DNA from: Streptomyces asiaticus
GTDB lineage: Bacteria > Actinomycetota > Actinomycetes > Streptomycetales > Streptomycetaceae
Assembly: GCF_018138715.1 (NCBI RefSeq)
Contig: NZ_JAGSHX010000001.1
Coordinates: 1,240,001 to 1,304,000, forward strand
Direction: 5' to 3'
Length of the DNA stretch: 64,000 bases
The translations under genes and the position numbers were made by a program. The notes below the pieces were generated by a model. The model worked only from the letters and a program-made list of their open reading frames with translations, had not been told where the DNA came from and searched no databases. Shown piece after piece: positions 46,851-56,242 of the stretch. Every line of letters begins with the position of its first letter. Positions within the stretch are counted from its first letter, which is position 1.

Positions 46851-47495
46851 ATTGGTTTCTGGGGCTACAAGTTCGATCGCCCAAAGGCTGAAGTACAAGC
46901 TGCGGCCCAGATCGTGGAGCAGATCTTGGACCGTGTGCTCCCTGACTGGCGATCCGTAGAGTGGGAAGAGGCCAAGAGGCAACCGATGTGGCGCCATCGC
47001 GAAGCAGCGCACCGCGCGATCGCCCTCCTGGAAGCTGAGCAGGAGCTACAGGAGAACCTCGGCAGCGGCGCACCCCAGCTTGACGCATCCACACTGCACT
47101 CATGGGTCTGGGGCAGCGTGCAAGGCTTGTGGAGCAGCGGCCACTTCCGTGAAGCGGTCGGCGCTGCTGCCAGGGCGGTTAATGCCCAAGCCCAGGCGAA
47201 GCTCGAACGGCGGGACGCTTCCGAGGCTAAGCTCCTCTCCGACGCTTTCTCCACCAACCCACCCACTCCAGGGCACCCGCGCCTGCGCCTGTGCGAAAAC
47301 GACGGAGGCGATACGTTCAAAAATCGCCACGACGGTGCCGGAAACTTTGCGCGGGGCGTCTACGCGGCCATCCGCAACCCCATCGCCCACGAAGAGGATG
47401 AGGAACTGGAAGAGAACGAGGCTCTGGAGCAGCTTGCCGCCTTCAGCATCTTGGCGAGATGGGTGGACAGCGCTGCAGTGGTGAAGGCCAGTTGA
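46851..47495 (+). pseudogene. TIGR02391 family protein, 5'-truncated
   Basis: About 214 residues to the stop at 47495. The C-terminal 120 contain the TIGR02391 (Ymh-type) pattern: LWSSGHFREAVGAAARAVN, then LLSDAFS, RLRLCENDG and FARGVYAAIRNPIAHE. The family is of unknown function and common in phage and island DNA, often near restriction genes. The start was lost where IS701 copy 2 joins; the long frame across the junction is chimeric. Whether the remaining part is translated is unclear. Confidence 0.65.
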
Positions 47496-47547
47496 ACAGC
47501 CAAACTGTGCCCTCGGGAGCGGGGTCCCTGCCCAGAGGCGAGCGCCG

Positions 47548-48545
47548 CTACGCCGACGACCGGGCCCCGGACCTCCACACGCGTCGAGTGCTCTTCCCGT
47601 CAGTGTCCCGGAGCAGTAGTGATGCGGCGGTGGTCAGCAGCGCCTGCTGATGCGGGTGGAGCCGGTCCCACTGGGTGATCTGCCGGTCCGCCCAGCGCCG
47701 CAAGACCTCCGGGACGGGCCCGCCTGCGGCGGCGAGGGTGCGGTGCACGTGGTAGTTCCGTTGCCAGGTGAAGGGCCAGAGTGGGTTCCACCACGGGTCC
47801 AGGACGGTGAGTTCTTGCAGGGTGCGGGCGGACAGCTGGCCTGAGCGGGCTTTGCGGCGCTGCTGCACGAGCCAGCGTCCCAGGGGAAATCCGTCCTGGT
47901 GGGCATGGATGGATACCGCCAGGTGCCCGTGCAGGGTGGCGTAGGCGCGGGCGTGGGGCAGGCCCTCGCCTGGCGGGTAGTGGCGTGCCGTTGTGCGGGC
48001 CTGCGTGGGTACGGTGGCAGGCCCGGTCATGCCGAGGTGGGCGAGGAGTTGCTGCTGGGCGGGGCTGAGGCTGTCCCATAGCTGTGCCTGTGTCCTGATC
48101 CAGCGGCGTTCGCTGCTGGTCAGGGTGCCGCTGGCGGTGGCGGCGCGGGCCCGGTGGTAGGCGCGTTGCCAGGCAAGGGGCCAGGAGGGGTTCCAGTGAG
48201 GGTCGAGGGCGTTGAGCGCGGTGATCCGGACGGGCTCGATGCGCCCGTCGGCGGCGCGTTGGCGTTGGCGTAAAAGCCAGCTTCCCAGGGGGTGGCCGTT
48301 GTGGCGGGTGCGGTCGGTCACGGCCAGGTTTCCGTGCTCGGCGGCGTAGCTGCGGGCATGGGCCAGCCCGACCTCCCCCGGGGTGGCAGCGGTGAGGGAC
48401 GCGGTGACGGTGCGGGCGGTGGCGGCGGTGATCCCAACGTCTGCGAGGAGGTTTTACTGTTCGGGGTGCAGGACATCGTGCCGGGCGCACTGCCGGCGCA
48501 GCCACACCGTCAGCGGATCTTCATCCTCGTCCCGGTTGCCTGATG
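47548..48545 (-). pseudogene. TniQ-HA fusion gene, 3' part (HA repeats 4-5)
   Basis: Continues the gene at 52378-54763 beyond an IS21 insertion. It reads a linker (DPLTVWLRRQCARHDVLHPEQ), an in-frame TAA at about 48452, NLLADVGITAATAR, then HA repeat 4 (GLAHARSYAAEHGNLAV ... HPLGSWLLRQRQ ... LDPHWNPSWPLAWQRAYHRA) and repeat 5 (GLPHARAYATLHGHLAVS ... FPLGRWLVQQRRK ... LDPWWNPLWPFTWQRNYHV). Each repeat carries the helicase-associated signature of a conserved Gly-His, PLGxWLxxQR and DPWWNPxW. The final ~50 residues are a linker-like tail. Confidence 0.75.
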
Positions 48546-48703
48546 GCGATATTTGAAAATCCCCACACCGTGCTCAGCGGTAGGGCAAACCTGCTCGGTT
48601 GATCTCCCCACCCTTCGTGTGATCTTGGTCGGCGTGTCGGGATGGCCGGGTGGAGCGATGGCAAGCCTGCGTGGGCAACGAGTCGGCCTCTTCGGAGGGC
48701 TGA

Positions 48704-50065
48704 GTGCTCACGTGGGAGGAAGACGTGGATGCGCACGCGCTGCGTCGCCAGGGTTGGACAATCTCAGCGATCGCCCGGCATCTGGGCCGTGACCGCAAGA
48801 CGATCCGCGCCTACCTGAACGGCGAGCGCGTCCCCCAGCAGCGGCGGCAGGCCCCGGACGCGTTCGTGCCGTTCCTGGACTACTGCCGTCAACGCCTCGC
48901 CGACGACCCGCACTTGTGGGCCTCGACCCTGTTCGACGAGGTCGTCCAGCTCGGCTACGCAGGCGCCTACTCGACCTTCACCCGAGCGCTTCGCCGCTAC
49001 GAGGTCCGGCCCCACTGCGAGCCATGCCACGCCTCGCAGGGCCGGGACCGGGCGGTGATCGAGCACCCACCGGGCGAGGAGATCCAGTTCGACTGGATCG
49101 AGCTTCCTGACCCACCCGCTGCCTGGGGCGTCGGGGCGAACGCGCACCTGCTGGTCGGGGCACTCGCGCATTCGGGCCGGTGGCGGGCGGTCCTGGCGGA
49201 GTCGGAGGACTTCCCGCACCTGGTCCAGGCCCTCGACGCCGTGCTGCGCAAGCTCGGCGGTACCGCGAGAAAGTGGCGGTTCGACCGGATGGCGACCGTC
49301 TGCTACCCCTCCAGCGGCCAGGTCACCCCGGCGTTCGCCGGGGTCGCGAAGTTCTACGGCGTCCAGGTGGCGATCTGCCCGCCGCGGCGGGGCAACCGCA
49401 AGGGAGTCGTGGAGAAGGCCAACCACTCGGCGGCACAGCGGTGGTGGCGCACGGTCCCAGACGCGCTGACGGTCGAGCAGGCCCAGTCCGGCGTCGACAA
49501 GCTCGCCGTCCGGATGGATGAGCGCCGCCGCAGCGTCGACGGCGTCAAGGTGACCGTCGCCGAGCTCGCCGATGCCGAGCCGATGCTCGTCCTGCCCGCG
49601 CTGCCGTTCCCGGCCGAGTTGGAGGTCGTCCGCACGGTCAGCCCGCAGGCCCTGGTCTCCTTCGAGGGCAACCGCTACTCGGTCCCGCCCGGGATGCCGG
49701 GAGCCCAGGTGACCGTCCGGCACCGGCTCGGCGAGGACTACCTGCACATCGTCACCGCAGGCCGGGCGGTCGTCGCCCGCCACGAGCTCGCCCCGCGCGG
49801 GGCCGGGCGGAAGGTCCGCGACAGCGGGCATGTGATCGCGCTGGAGCGGGCGGTCCTCGCGCAGGTCAGCGACCGGGCCCCATGCAAGACCAAGACCCGC
49901 CGGCCGCTCTCGCCCGCGGCCCTCGCGGAGGCCGAGCGGCTGCGGGGACAGGCCCCCAGAGCCGGCTCGGCCGAGCGGGTCGTGATCAACCTCGACACCT
50001 ATGCCGCCGTGGCCGACCGGCTGCGGACCGCTCCGACAACACCCAAGGAGGAACCCGGCGAGTGA
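48704..50065 (+). CDS. istA: IS21 family transposase IstA
   Basis: A 453-residue transposase. The N-terminal helix-turn-helix is DVDAHALRRQGWTISAIARH followed by LGRDRKTIRAYLNG. The DDE domain has EEIQFDWIELPDPP (first Asp), ATVCYPSSG and VAICPPRRGNRKGVVEKANH with the catalytic Glu. The C-terminal beta domain has VSFEGNRYSVPPG. It overlaps istB by four bases (GTGA). All catalytic residues are present. Confidence 0.92.
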   Translation: MLTWEEDVDAHALRRQGWTISAIARHLGRDRKTIRAYLNGERVPQQRRQAPDAFVPFLDYCRQRLADDPHLWASTLFDEVVQLGYAGAYSTFTRALRRYEVRPHCEPCHASQGRDRAVIEHPPGEEIQFDWIELPDPPAAWGVGANAHLLVGALAHSGRWRAVLAESEDFPHLVQALDAVLRKLGGTARKWRFDRMATVCYPSSGQVTPAFAGVAKFYGVQVAICPPRRGNRKGVVEKANHSAAQRWWRTVPDALTVEQAQSGVDKLAVRMDERRRSVDGVKVTVAELADAEPMLVLPALPFPAELEVVRTVSPQALVSFEGNRYSVPPGMPGAQVTVRHRLGEDYLHIVTAGRAVVARHELAPRGAGRKVRDSGHVIALERAVLAQVSDRAPCKTKTRRPLSPAALAEAERLRGQAPRAGSAERVVINLDTYAAVADRLRTAPTTPKEEPGE

Positions 50066-50871
50066 GCACATCACCGGCCCACATGAGTGAGGCACGTCGC
50101 TATTCGCAGCTGCGGGCCCACCTGTCCTACCTGAAGCTGAACGACGCCTTTGAGGCCCTTCCGCGGGTGCTGGACCAGGCCCGGGGCGAGAACCTGTCGC
50201 TGACCGCCGCGCTGGAGCGGCTGCTGGAGATCGAGGTCGAGGCCACCGAGTCCCGGCGACTGGCGGCCCGGGAGCGGTTCGCCTGCCTGCCCGAGCCCTG
50301 GACCTTGTCGGACTTCGACTTCTCGGCCCAGCCCGGGGTCGACGAGAAGCTGATCCGGGACCTGGCCACCTTGCGGTTCCTGGACGACGCGTCGAACGTG
50401 TTGTTCGTCGGGCCGCCTGGGGTGGGCAAGACCATGCTGTCCGTCGCGCTCGGCCGGGCCGCGGTCGACGCCGGCCACCGGGTCTATTTCACCACCGCAG
50501 CCGAGCTGGCGGCCAAATGCCACAAGGCCGCCCTCGAGGGCCGCTGGAAGACCTGCATGCGCTTCTTCGCAGGTCCCCGGCTTTTGATCATTGATGAACT
50601 TGGCTACCTCCCGCTGCCTGAGGATGGCGCGTCGGCGCTGTTCCAGGTGATCAATCAGAGGTATCTAAAGTCGAGCACGATCCTGAGCACCAACGTCGGC
50701 ATCGCGGACTGGGCCTCGGCGTTCGGGGACGCCACCGTCGCCGCGGCGATGCTGGACCGGCTCTTGCACCGGGCCGCGGTGGTCGGCATCGACGGCCCTT
50801 CCTACCGGCTCCGCCACCACCAGAACCACGCCGACAGCCTTCGCCAGGGAGTGAACGCCCGTGTCTCATGA
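50062..50871 (+). CDS. istB: IS21 helper ATPase IstB
   Basis: A 269-residue AAA+ ATPase with Walker A GPPGVGKT (residues 117-124), Walker B LLIIDELGYLPL and sensor-1 STILSTNVG. It assists IstA in transposition and strand transfer. GTG 50062 overlaps the istA stop; an ATG at 50083 is an alternative. The stop lies inside the next gene, with an 11-base overlap. Confidence 0.93.
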   Translation: MSTSPAHMSEARRYSQLRAHLSYLKLNDAFEALPRVLDQARGENLSLTAALERLLEIEVEATESRRLAARERFACLPEPWTLSDFDFSAQPGVDEKLIRDLATLRFLDDASNVLFVGPPGVGKTMLSVALGRAAVDAGHRVYFTTAAELAAKCHKAALEGRWKTCMRFFAGPRLLIIDELGYLPLPEDGASALFQVINQRYLKSSTILSTNVGIADWASAFGDATVAAAMLDRLLHRAAVVGIDGPSYRLRHHQNHADSLRQGVNARVS

Positions 50872-51490
50872 ACTCGACACCGCTGGGGGCGAGTTGGATC
50901 GCAGCTGCCCCGAGTGCCAGACCGGGTTCAGGGTCGATTCCGTGACCAGCCGGCGCAAGTACTGCTCGCCGACCTGCCGGGAGAAGGCCCGCTCGCACCT
51001 GCCCACGCAGCGGACCTGCCCCCAGTGCGAGCGGGAGTTCACCACCACCCTCAGCCCGAAACGCATGTTCTGCTCGCCCGAATGCCGCACTGCCGCCCGC
51101 GAGGCCCAGACGGAGACCCGAACCTGCCCGGTCTGCGAGAACCCCTTCCAGGCCAGGACGACGGTCCGTACCCGCTACTGCTCGGCCGTCTGCCGCCGCG
51201 AAGCCGAGCACCGCCGCGACCGGGCCCTGGACGAGGAACGGGCCCGCCGCCTCGGCCAGGCACCACCCGCGCTCCCGGCCCGGATCGAGCTCCCTCCGCC
51301 GCCACCGGCTCGCACCGCCTCCCGGCAGCCCGCGGCAGTCCGTGACCCGCTGGAGCCGACCGCGACCCGGAACTGCCCCCACTGCCAGCAGCCCATCACC
51401 ATCGTCGCCCTGCTGGCCACCCCCGAGGCCGCCCGTCCGACGATGCCGCACCACCGCACCGACATCGTCCCGCTGCGGCGGACCCCATGA
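50861..51490 (+). CDS. Zinc-ribbon accessory protein of the IS21 element
   Basis: A 209-residue protein with three or four tandem zinc-finger-like units: CPECQTGF...KYCSPTCREKA, CPQCEREF...MFCSPECRTAA, CPVCENPF...RYCSAVCRREA, and a final CPHCQQP without its second half. A proline-rich stretch separates units three and four. The start overlaps istB by 11 bases and the end overlaps the next gene by ATGA, so it is expressed with the transposase. Probably nucleic-acid or protein binding. IS21 elements normally carry only istA and istB. Confidence 0.75.
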   Translation: MSHELDTAGGELDRSCPECQTGFRVDSVTSRRKYCSPTCREKARSHLPTQRTCPQCEREFTTTLSPKRMFCSPECRTAAREAQTETRTCPVCENPFQARTTVRTRYCSAVCRREAEHRRDRALDEERARRLGQAPPALPARIELPPPPPARTASRQPAAVRDPLEPTATRNCPHCQQPITIVALLATPEAARPTMPHHRTDIVPLRRTP

Positions 51491-51696
51491 CCGGCCCCTC
51501 CACGCTCGCCCAGGTCGACGAGTTGGTCACCCCCAGCCACAGCGACGGCACCCGCACCTTCGTCTTCTCAACCATCGTGGACCAGCCCGACAACGTCTGC
51601 TGAGCCAGCGACATCCCGCATCGCTGGATCGACAACATCACCATCAGCGACCTGGTCCCCGAGATCGACCACGTCCTTCGCGCCTGCTTCGGCTGA
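51487..51696 (+). pseudogene. Fourth IS21 gene with an internal TGA
   Basis: From ATG 51487 (ATGA overlap) the frame reads VDELVTPSHSDGTRTFVFST and DQPDNVC, meets TGA at 51601-51603, and continues with equally good coding character (ASDIPHRWIDNITISDLVPE) to TGA 51696. TGG (Trp) is the obvious parent codon, so this is a point nonsense mutation in a 69-residue protein. Function unknown. Confidence 0.6.
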
Positions 51697-51755
51697 CCCT
51701 CACCCATCACCGCGGTCCGGCGACCTGACGGTCGCCGGACCGCAAAGCGGTGTCG

Positions 51756-52235
51756 TCAGGCGGGTGATGCACCCGCGGCAGGGAGCCGTTCCGTTCCGCC
51801 GCCGAAGGGAAGGAAGACCGTGCGGCTGGCGAGCAGCCAGACGCCGTCAATCTTCCGGAAGATGTCCTCGTAGTGGCCGACGTTCGCCGGGAGCCTGGGC
51901 TCGATCATTCCACCTGAGTAGCCATCGACCCGGTATGTCGTCAGATACGAGACCGCCCGTGCTGTCGCCTCGGACTCCACCGTGACCAGGATGTTCGTCA
52001 TCAGACGGCGTGACAGCCTGTCCGCCGGGCGAGAGGCGAAGTAGGCGCGCAGGGCCTCGCGTCCCTCGATGCGCCGGTCCCCGAAAGGCCAGTCCCAGAC
52101 ACCATCGGGCGTGAACAGCTCGGCCACCGAACTTGGCTCGCCGAGGTCAAGGCGGTGGATGAAGTCCACAATGACGCGCTCGCAGGCGCGTTCCGCGAGC
52201 ATCCGCTCGACCGGGGGCATCACCTTGTCATCCAT
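51756..52235 (-). CDS. SnoaL-like / NTF2-fold protein
   Basis: A 159-residue NTF2-fold protein of the SnoaL-like group (small polyketide cyclases, dioxygenase beta subunits and similar). Blocks: ACERVIVDFIHRLDLGEPSS, VAELFTPDGVWDWPFGDRR, ALRAYFASRPADRLSRRLMT, GHYEDIFRKIDGVWLLASR. ATG 52235 has an AGGGG element upstream; the longer start at 52271 lacks one. It lies inside the IS21 element's ends on the opposite strand, as a passenger or leftover. Enzyme activity unknown. Confidence 0.72.
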   Translation of the reverse strand: MDDKVMPPVERMLAERACERVIVDFIHRLDLGEPSSVAELFTPDGVWDWPFGDRRIEGREALRAYFASRPADRLSRRLMTNILVTVESEATARAVSYLTTYRVDGYSGGMIEPRLPANVGHYEDIFRKIDGVWLLASRTVFLPFGGGTERLPAAGASPA

Positions 52236-52377
52236 ACCCCTGTCTATCAGCCCCAACAGGTCCCAGGGCACCGCTTTTCCGCACCAGCACCGGCAGGACG
52301 CGCTCTTCGCTCCCCACCCTCCCCACTCGATTTACTAGCGGACGAACTGAGGCGAAGATCGGCCGTGGGGATTTTCG

Positions 52378-54763
52378 CGAAGCCTCATCATGCCGGGCGG
52401 GGTGTTCTGGCCGGGCAGGAGCAGCCTGCCTTCCTGCCATAGCGTGCGGGCCTGTTGGTAGTGGCGCTGCCACGGGAAGTGCCATGGCGGGTTCCACCAG
52501 GGGTCCAGCTCAGTCAGGTGCAGCCCGGGCGGCCAGGCGGTTCCCGTCGCCCGCAGGTGGCGGCGTTCCTTGCTGCGCTGGGCCACCAGCCAGCGGCCCA
52601 GCGGATACTCCTCATGCACATAGTCGAAGGGCAGCGCCAAGTGCCCGCGTGCCGCGGCGAAGGACCGGGCGCTGGCCAAGCCGGCCGGTCCACCCAACCG
52701 TGCTGCGGCCTGGCTGGCAGCCTTGGCCTCCTCTGCCGTCATGGGTACTTTGCTGGCTTCCTCAGCCGTGATGCTGATACCTGCCAGCAGGCACTGCTGA
52801 TCACGCTGCAGACTCCCGTACACGGCGCACTGGTGCGACAGCCACAGTGCGAGCTCCGCTTCCAGACCCGGAAAGCCACGCTGCGCATCCAGTGCGTGTC
52901 CGTCCTGCACCAGCCGACGGACCTGCGCGAAGGATCTCTGCCATGACAGCGGCCAGGGCGGGTTCCACCACGGGTCGACGGCCGCAAGCGCGCGGGAGCG
53001 CTCGGTGGGCCTTGCGGCCCGGTGCGCCTTACTGCGCTGGGCCACCAGCCAGACGCCCAGCGGATACCCCTCGTGCACCGCCCCCCTTGCCGGAGACCGC
53101 CAGGTGGCCGTGCTCGGCGGCATAGGCCCGGGCGTGCGCCAGTCCTGTATCGAAACGTGCCCGCATGCTGGCCCGCCGCGGCCGGGCGGTACGGGCTGCT
53201 TCGGCCGTGACGCCGATGTCCGCCAGCAGCCGCTGCTGCTCAGGGTGAAGGGCGTCGTAGTGGGTGCACTGCAGGTACAGCCACTCACCGTTCAGCACGG
53301 CGGTCCCGGCAAACCCTGCGGCCGCATCCGGCGGACCGTCCACGGCGGCGTGATCGCGCGCCCGGTAGTACGAGCGCTGCCACTGCACCGACCAGGGGAC
53401 GTTCCACCACGGGTCCAAGGCCATCAGCGCCTGGACACGATCCGACGACAGAGCCCAGGCCCTGGCCTGCACATTGTGCAGCCATTCCCCAAGCCGGAAG
53501 GACCCCGCCATGGTGTCCTTCTGGACAGCAAGGTTCCCGTGTTCGCGCACGTACTGGCCCGCATGCGCCAGGCCGGTCGTGAAGGACTCATCCGACTGGC
53601 GGTTAAGTCCCCGCCGTCTTTTGCCCTCCGCCTTCTGCCCGTCGGCCCTGACGGACATCCGCGCGGCGAGCTCGTCAACCAGCGGGCGCAAACGGTGCGC
53701 CGGGGCGACCGCCCACATCGCCTGCTCTCCCTGCCCGGTGCGACGCGGCGGCCGCACGCACTGATACGCCCACGCGAACAAAGGTCCCGACGTCTCATCC
53801 GCCAGCTGTTCCCTGTACCAGGGGCGCCCCACACAGCGCGCAACCGCCGAAAGCAGCACCGGCAGGTCGGCCAGCCGGTACGGAGCGTGCCCCCGGGCGT
53901 CGGCGATCAGGCACTGCCGGAACCCGTCATCGGCCAGCAGCGTGGCGAGCGCAACCGTCTCCGGGTACGTCACCAGCTCCCGCGCCAGGACTCGCCACAC
54001 CCCCGGATCCATCCGTCCACTGCCCAGGCTCCGCAGCCGAGAAGGCCACACGTGTTCCCGCGGCCACGTCTGCCACCACCACGAGGCAGTCACTGCTGCA
54101 GCCACCTCGAACGCCTCCGCAGCCACCGAGGAATGCCGCAGAAACCTCGCATGACGACGCTGAGCCTGCACCCACTGCTCGCCCCCCCCCGCCGGCAACC
54201 TCACTACCCGGCCGGCCGTGCCCGGCACCTGCATCAGCCACCGACGGTGCAGCGCGCACACCCGCTGCTGCGGCTTTAGGTACAAGCGCGCGCCCTCGGC
54301 GCGCCCGGCTGATCGCGCCGCACACTCAGGACATGCCGCCCCCCAGGGCACAACCTTCTCCGCGGTGTGATGAAACTGCGCTGCTGGGCCTGCGGTGAAC
54401 CGCTTTCGAGGCTCCTCCTGTGCCCAGGCAGGCAGTGCCTGTCGCAAATGATCCTCCGGGACTCGGCACAGCTGGGACACCCGATCCCGAGCCTGCCCGG
54501 TTCAGATACACCTCGCTGTCCACCCGCGTCTGACCCGTGACGTTCGACAGCCCGCCCACCTCAGCGATTGCCGCCAGCAGATCCCTGAGCCCTATGCCAT
54601 AGCCCGCAGCCACCCGGCTCAAGAACGACTGCGTCATCTCACCTTGCAGCGGTGCCACGCGCCACACCCCACCTGCCAGGGGCATCGATCCTGCCCCTAA
54701 CGGCGCCAGCTTCCGATTCCTGCCGTCCATGCCTTGCCCGGTCTGTTGATCTGCAACTCCCAT
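52378..54763 (-). pseudogene. TniQ-HA fusion gene, 5' part (TniQ domain and HA repeats 1-3)
   Basis: Begins at or near ATG 54763 with a TniQ N-terminus (GVWRVAPLQGEMTQSFLSRV, GYGIGLRDLLAAI). After a frameshift near 54490 it continues with the TniQ zinc-binding part (CPECAARS ... CALHRRW) and TYPETVALATLLADDGFRQC. HA repeat 1 lies at ~53.6-53.4 kb (GLAHAGQYVREHGNLAV ... FRLGEWLHNVQ ... LDPWWNVPWSVQWQRSYY). A second frameshift near 53085 falls inside repeat 2 (YPLGVWLVAQRSK ... VDPWWNPPWPLSWQRS), and repeat 3 (YPLGRWLVAQRSK ... LDPWWNPPWHFPWQRHY) ends where IS21 starts. With the 47.5-48.5 kb part the original protein was about 1100 residues. Confidence 0.75.
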
Positions 54764-55009
54764 AACCGCCAGTCGGCCTCACTCGTTATGGGTCACCAGC
54801 CACGGCTTGGCAGAGGGGTAATCTCGGGGTTCCTACACCGTTGGTGGTCTGGTGGTTGGTGTATGGGGGCTGGTCAGTGGGGTGTTGAAGGTAGGGCTGG
54901 CACTGTCATAAGGCGAGAGTGTGATGGCTGGGATCGCTGTCGTGGGGCTTTATCTGATGGTGGGTGATGCTCTGATGCGGTGGGGTGGGCGGGGCCGGTG
55001 TGATCAGGG
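54764..55009. promoter_or_regulatory. Divergent intergenic region, T/G-rich on the + strand
   Basis: Separates the TniQ-HA gene (-) from the transposition operon (+). The + strand is strikingly rich in T and G (TTGGTGGTCTGGTGGTTGGTG around 54840) compared with the coding regions, as also seen at 59430-59640. It must hold promoters in both directions and could hold transposase-binding sites, but I could not define repeated sites. Confidence 0.4.
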
Positions 55010-55540
55010 GTGGATCAAGGTGTAGGAGTCGGCCGGAGGGCTGTGCTGCCGAGGGCGTTGGTGGTGCGTCGTCTGCTGGAGCGTCAGCAGGCGGGGGAGT
55101 TGTCGACGCGGCATGTGCGTGCGGTCGCGGAGACGGTGGGTGTCTCGGAGCGTACGGTCTGGCGCTGGCTGGAGCAGGCGAAGGCTTCCGGGCGGGTGGA
55201 GGAGCCGGTCCGGCAGGGATACGCGGTGTCGGACGAGGTGTGGGAGCTGCTGGGTGAGGCGGGGGGCAATGTCTCGGAGCTGAGGCGTCGGCTGGTGGCT
55301 GCCGGAGGTGAGGTGCCAGTTCCGTCGATGTCGACGTTGTGCCGGGTGATCCGTAGGGACCGCCGGGCGGGCCGGGCGTTGATGGTTGAGCGGGAGCCTG
55401 AGGTTGCCGGGTCGCGCCGGCCGGATCCCCTCAGCGAGCTGGGCCTGAGCGTGGTGGTCGAGAAAGGCGTCGGTGGGCAGGTGTTTCTGCGGGAGCAGAA
55501 GCACCTGGCGCAGGTCCCGGTCCTGGTCCCGGATGCCTAG
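55010..55540 (+). pseudogene. TniA-like transposase, N-terminal stub
   Basis: A 176-residue frame equivalent to the N-terminal helix-turn-helix region of the full transposase at 56239: LSTRHVRAVAETVGVSERTV, WRWLEQAKASG, PVPSMSTLCRVIRRDRRAG and REQKHLAQVPVLV. It then stops where the other protein enters its catalytic domain (WETDHV). The DDE domain has been deleted, leaving the next ATPase gene starting one base after this stop. A DNA-binding-only relic, possibly still acting as a repressor or competitor. Confidence 0.6.
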
Positions 55541-56242
55541 GTGGTGCACACACCTGCCGTTCGGTCGGTGCTGCGGACGGTCGCGCACGCGGCCGCGGTC
55601 GGGGCGGTGGTGTGTTTGTACGGCGACGCCGGCCAGGGCAAGACCGTCGCGTTGCAGTACGCCCTGTCCCAGCTGCCGCACCCGGCCAGGGTCCGTCGGG
55701 TCCACGTCGGTGTGCACCCGACGGTTCCCGAACTGCGCCGGGTGCTCGCGGACGCCCTCGAGCTGGGCAGGCGTCTGCCGCGCGGGGCGGGGGAGGCCGA
55801 CCTGATGCTGGTGAACGCGCTACGGCAGCCCCGCGTGCTGGTATTGGACGAGGCACAGCGCCTTCCGGGGCCGGCGCTGGAGTTTCTGCGCGGGCTGTGG
55901 GACCACCCGGACACGGACACGGCGCTCCTGCTGGCGGGCGCGGGCAGCGAACGGGCGCTGCGCCGGGTGCCCGCGCTGGCCTCTCGGGTGCTGACCTGGG
56001 AGTTGGTGCCTCGTCTTCGTCCGGGCGAGGTGGCAGCGGCGATGGCGGCCTTCCACCCGCTGTGGGAGGACGTGAGCGAGGACGATGTCGTGTGGGTGGA
56101 CGAGCATGTGGGCCACGGCAATTTCCGGACGTGGGCGAAGCTCACCTCGCACCTGACCGCCGAGATCTACGGCAAGAGCCGTGCGGTGGTGGACCGCCGG
56201 TTGCTGGAGCGGGCCTGCGCACGGCTCATGGGTCCGCTGTGA
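55541..56242 (+). CDS. tniB: TniB/TnsC-like AAA+ ATPase
   Basis: A 233-residue AAA+ ATPase with Walker A GDAGQGKT (K34), Walker B VLVLDEAQRL (D103-E104), sensor-1 ALLLAGAGSE and the arginine-rich LASRVLTWELVPRLR region. In Tn7/Tn5053-type systems this protein binds target DNA and links the target selector TniQ to the transposase. GTG 55541 follows the stub's stop immediately, and its own stop overlaps the transposase GTG (GTGA). A second, frameshifted homologue lies downstream at 57948. Confidence 0.82.
   Translation: MVHTPAVRSVLRTVAHAAAVGAVVCLYGDAGQGKTVALQYALSQLPHPARVRRVHVGVHPTVPELRRVLADALELGRRLPRGAGEADLMLVNALRQPRVLVLDEAQRLPGPALEFLRGLWDHPDTDTALLLAGAGSERALRRVPALASRVLTWELVPRLRPGEVAAAMAAFHPLWEDVSEDDVVWVDEHVGHGNFRTWAKLTSHLTAEIYGKSRAVVDRRLLERACARLMGPL

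Larger units (their letters stand above)
48554..52377 (+). mobile_element. IS21-family element with four + genes and a minus-strand passenger
   Basis: Bounded by 12-bp inverted repeats GAAAATCCCCAC (48555-48566) and its complement (52365-52376). It carries istA, istB, a zinc-ribbon gene, a short fourth gene with a nonsense codon and, on the opposite strand, a SnoaL-like gene. It splits the TniQ-HA gene: HA repeat 3 ends just right of it and the linker to repeat 4 begins just left. GCGA flanks both sides (48546-48549 and 52377-52380) and may be the target duplication, though the left end is then five bases further out. Confidence 0.75.

Noticed and set aside
51601..51603. TGA after cysteine in the fourth IS21 gene as a selenocysteine codon
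   Set aside because: No SECIS-like stem was evident, the position is explained by a TGG to TGA mutation, and transposon accessory proteins are not known selenoproteins.
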